A stretch of 42,959 nucleotides of DNA from Bacteroidota bacterium (GTDB lineage Bacteria > Bacteroidota > Bacteroidia > Bacteroidales > F082). The position numbers were made by a program, and so were the translations under genes. The DNA lies in contig JAEWWJ010000004.1 of the NCBI GenBank assembly GCA_023396415.1, positions 1 through 42,959 of the forward strand. Reading direction: 5' to 3'. A model generated the notes under the pieces. The model saw nothing but the letters and a program-made list of their open reading frames with translations, made no database searches and was not told where the DNA came from. Below, piece after piece: positions 42,016 to 42,959 of this stretch (positions are counted from its first letter, which is position 1; the number at the start of each line of letters is the position of its first letter).

Positions 42016-42959
42016 TAGCAAGACTAATTTTGTCAAAATGAGCGAAAAAGTGGCCTTTGACGAAGCACACCGTAAAATCATCAATTTTAACATCGGCAAA
42101 TACGATGTGGCTGCAGCACAAGGAAAGGAACGTTTGGTGCATTTGGAAATGTCGCGGCAGCGTGCTTACAGCATCAAGCACAAAGTTTTGGCAGATCTTG
42201 GAAAGTATTTGGTTGAATTTGAAACCAATTTTCAACGCAATGGTGGAAAAGTAATTTGGGCTACCGATGCTGAAAGTGCTGTAAATGAGATCATTCAACT
42301 TTTACAAAAGGAGCAAGTGACCAAAGTGGTGAAATCGAAAAGTATGACCACCGAAGAGATTGACTTGAACGCCGCCTTAGAAAAAGAGAAAATCACAGTT
42401 ATTGAAACTGATCTTGGTGAGTTTATAGTACAGCAAGCGGGCGAAAAACCCTATCATATTGTTACTCCGGCCATGCACAAATCGAAAGAAGATGTGGCGG
42501 ATTTGTACGCAGAAAAGTTTGACTTGCCGGCCAATAGCAGTCCTGAAAGCATTACGGCCTATACCCGCCAATTGTTGCGCGAAGAATACCGTATAGCCGG
42601 AGCCGGCATTACCGGAGCTAATTTTTTGATTGCCGATACAGGTTCCATTGCCCTCACCGAAAACGAAGGAAACGGATTGTTGAGCATGGCTTTTCCAAAG
42701 CTCCATATTGTGGTGGCAGGAATTGAAAAAGTCCTTCCAAGCTTAGAAGACCTTGATTTGTTTTGGCCTTTGTTGGCTACCCACGGCACAGGTCAAGTGA
42801 TGACTGCCTATAACTCTGTTGTTTCAGGACCGCCACAAGGCGACAAAAATGCAGCTCAAATGGTGGTGATTTTGTTGGACAACGGAAGAAGCCATCTGCT
42901 GTCGAAAACAAAACAAAGGGCTTCATTAGGGTGTATCCATTGCGGCGCATGTTTAAATG
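42008..42959 (+). CDS. lutB: LutB-like iron-sulfur protein with LUD domain (3' end outside window)
   Basis: 317 codons are visible before the window edge. The LUD-domain motifs KSMTTEEIDLN, TDLGEFIVQ, PAMHKSKEDVADL and TGANFLIADTGSIALTENEGN are present, and the frame ends inside the first 4Fe-4S motif CIHCGAC. The full protein should have about 460 residues with a C-terminal ferredoxin-like part. LutB works with LutA and LutC in oxidising L-lactate to pyruvate; other members of the family have unknown substrates. The start ATG 42008 overlaps the end of rpiB. LutA/LutC are expected beyond the edge but cannot be seen. Confidence 0.9.
   Translation, partial: MADSKTNFVKMSEKVAFDEAHRKIINFNIGKYDVAAAQGKERLVHLEMSRQRAYSIKHKVLADLGKYLVEFETNFQRNGGKVIWATDAESAVNEIIQLLQKEQVTKVVKSKSMTTEEIDLNAALEKEKITVIETDLGEFIVQQAGEKPYHIVTPAMHKSKEDVADLYAEKFDLPANSSPESITAYTRQLLREEYRIAGAGITGANFLIADTGSIALTENEGNGLLSMAFPKLHIVVAGIEKVLPSLEDLDLFWPLLATHGTGQVMTAYNSVVSGPPQGDKNAAQMVVILLDNGRSHLLSKTKQRASLGCIHCGACLN

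Noticed and set aside
1..42959. CRISPR arrays, tRNA and rRNA genes
   Set aside because: No regularly spaced direct repeats and no tRNA-like T-arm or rRNA motif were noticed on either strand by eye; a tRNAscan-SE and a CRISPR search would settle it.

Overview
The window is chromosomal DNA from a member of the Bacteroidota. Several signals agree on this. There are type IX secretion (T9SS) cargo proteins with C-terminal sorting domains and the T9SS component PorZ. There is a SusC/CirA-like TonB-dependent receptor with an N-terminal carboxypeptidase-like domain. Bacteroidota-type -7 promoter motifs (TAnnTTTG) precede many genes, and Shine-Dalgarno sites are almost absent. Tryptophanase, a viroplasmin-type RNase H and a CysD/CysN-C pair fit the same group. 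I cannot name a genus.

Layout, left to right. Position 1 to 4.1 kb: the edge of an IS1380-like transposase, a small lipoprotein, and a 3.2 kb T9SS surface-protein gene interrupted by three in-frame TAA codons. 4.2-9.1 kb: housekeeping and metabolic genes, namely queD, a secreted endonuclease I, an MntP-like membrane protein, free-methionine-sulfoxide reductase, a small CBM48 protein and tnaA. 9.4-12.5 kb: a decayed metal locus, with a DtxR/FeoA regulator split by a frameshift and lacking a normal start codon, followed 7 nt later by a TonB receptor with an in-frame TAG. 12.6-22.1 kb: RNase H, rlmH, a GreA/Rnk-like factor, a FemAB-like protein, recO-porZ (overlapping by 4 nt), a barrel-like outer-membrane protein and a PEP-synthase-like protein without the phosphotransfer domains. 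22.1-29.1 kb: an alpha/beta hydrolase, a fused dual-ATPase ABC protein, two tandem tail-less SSBs next to comF, a membrane acyltransferase and another T9SS cargo protein.

29.5-35.3 kb is a tight co-directional cluster: a WlbA/WbpB-like sugar dehydrogenase, cysQ, cysD, cysN with a degenerate APS-kinase tail, and a deoxyhypusine-synthase-like protein. It suggests sulfate activation linked to surface sugar chemistry, but the altered kinase domain leaves PAPS synthesis in question. 35.3-41.0 kb: seven genes all pointing left (PAS histidine kinase, a small membrane protein, a PepSY membrane protein, an OB-fold-like lipoprotein, a MORN/YwqK-repeat protein, a lipoprotein, nadA).

Between nadA and the rightward rpiB-lutB pair lies an AT-rich gap of roughly 0.5 kb with seven TGTTGANAA-type (TTNTCAACA) DnaA-box-like sites within about 320 bp. 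With divergent genes on both sides it is a good candidate for the chromosomal replication origin, and is the most notable non-coding feature in the window. The other striking pattern is four in-frame stop codons in two large surface-protein genes that otherwise carry no frameshift.
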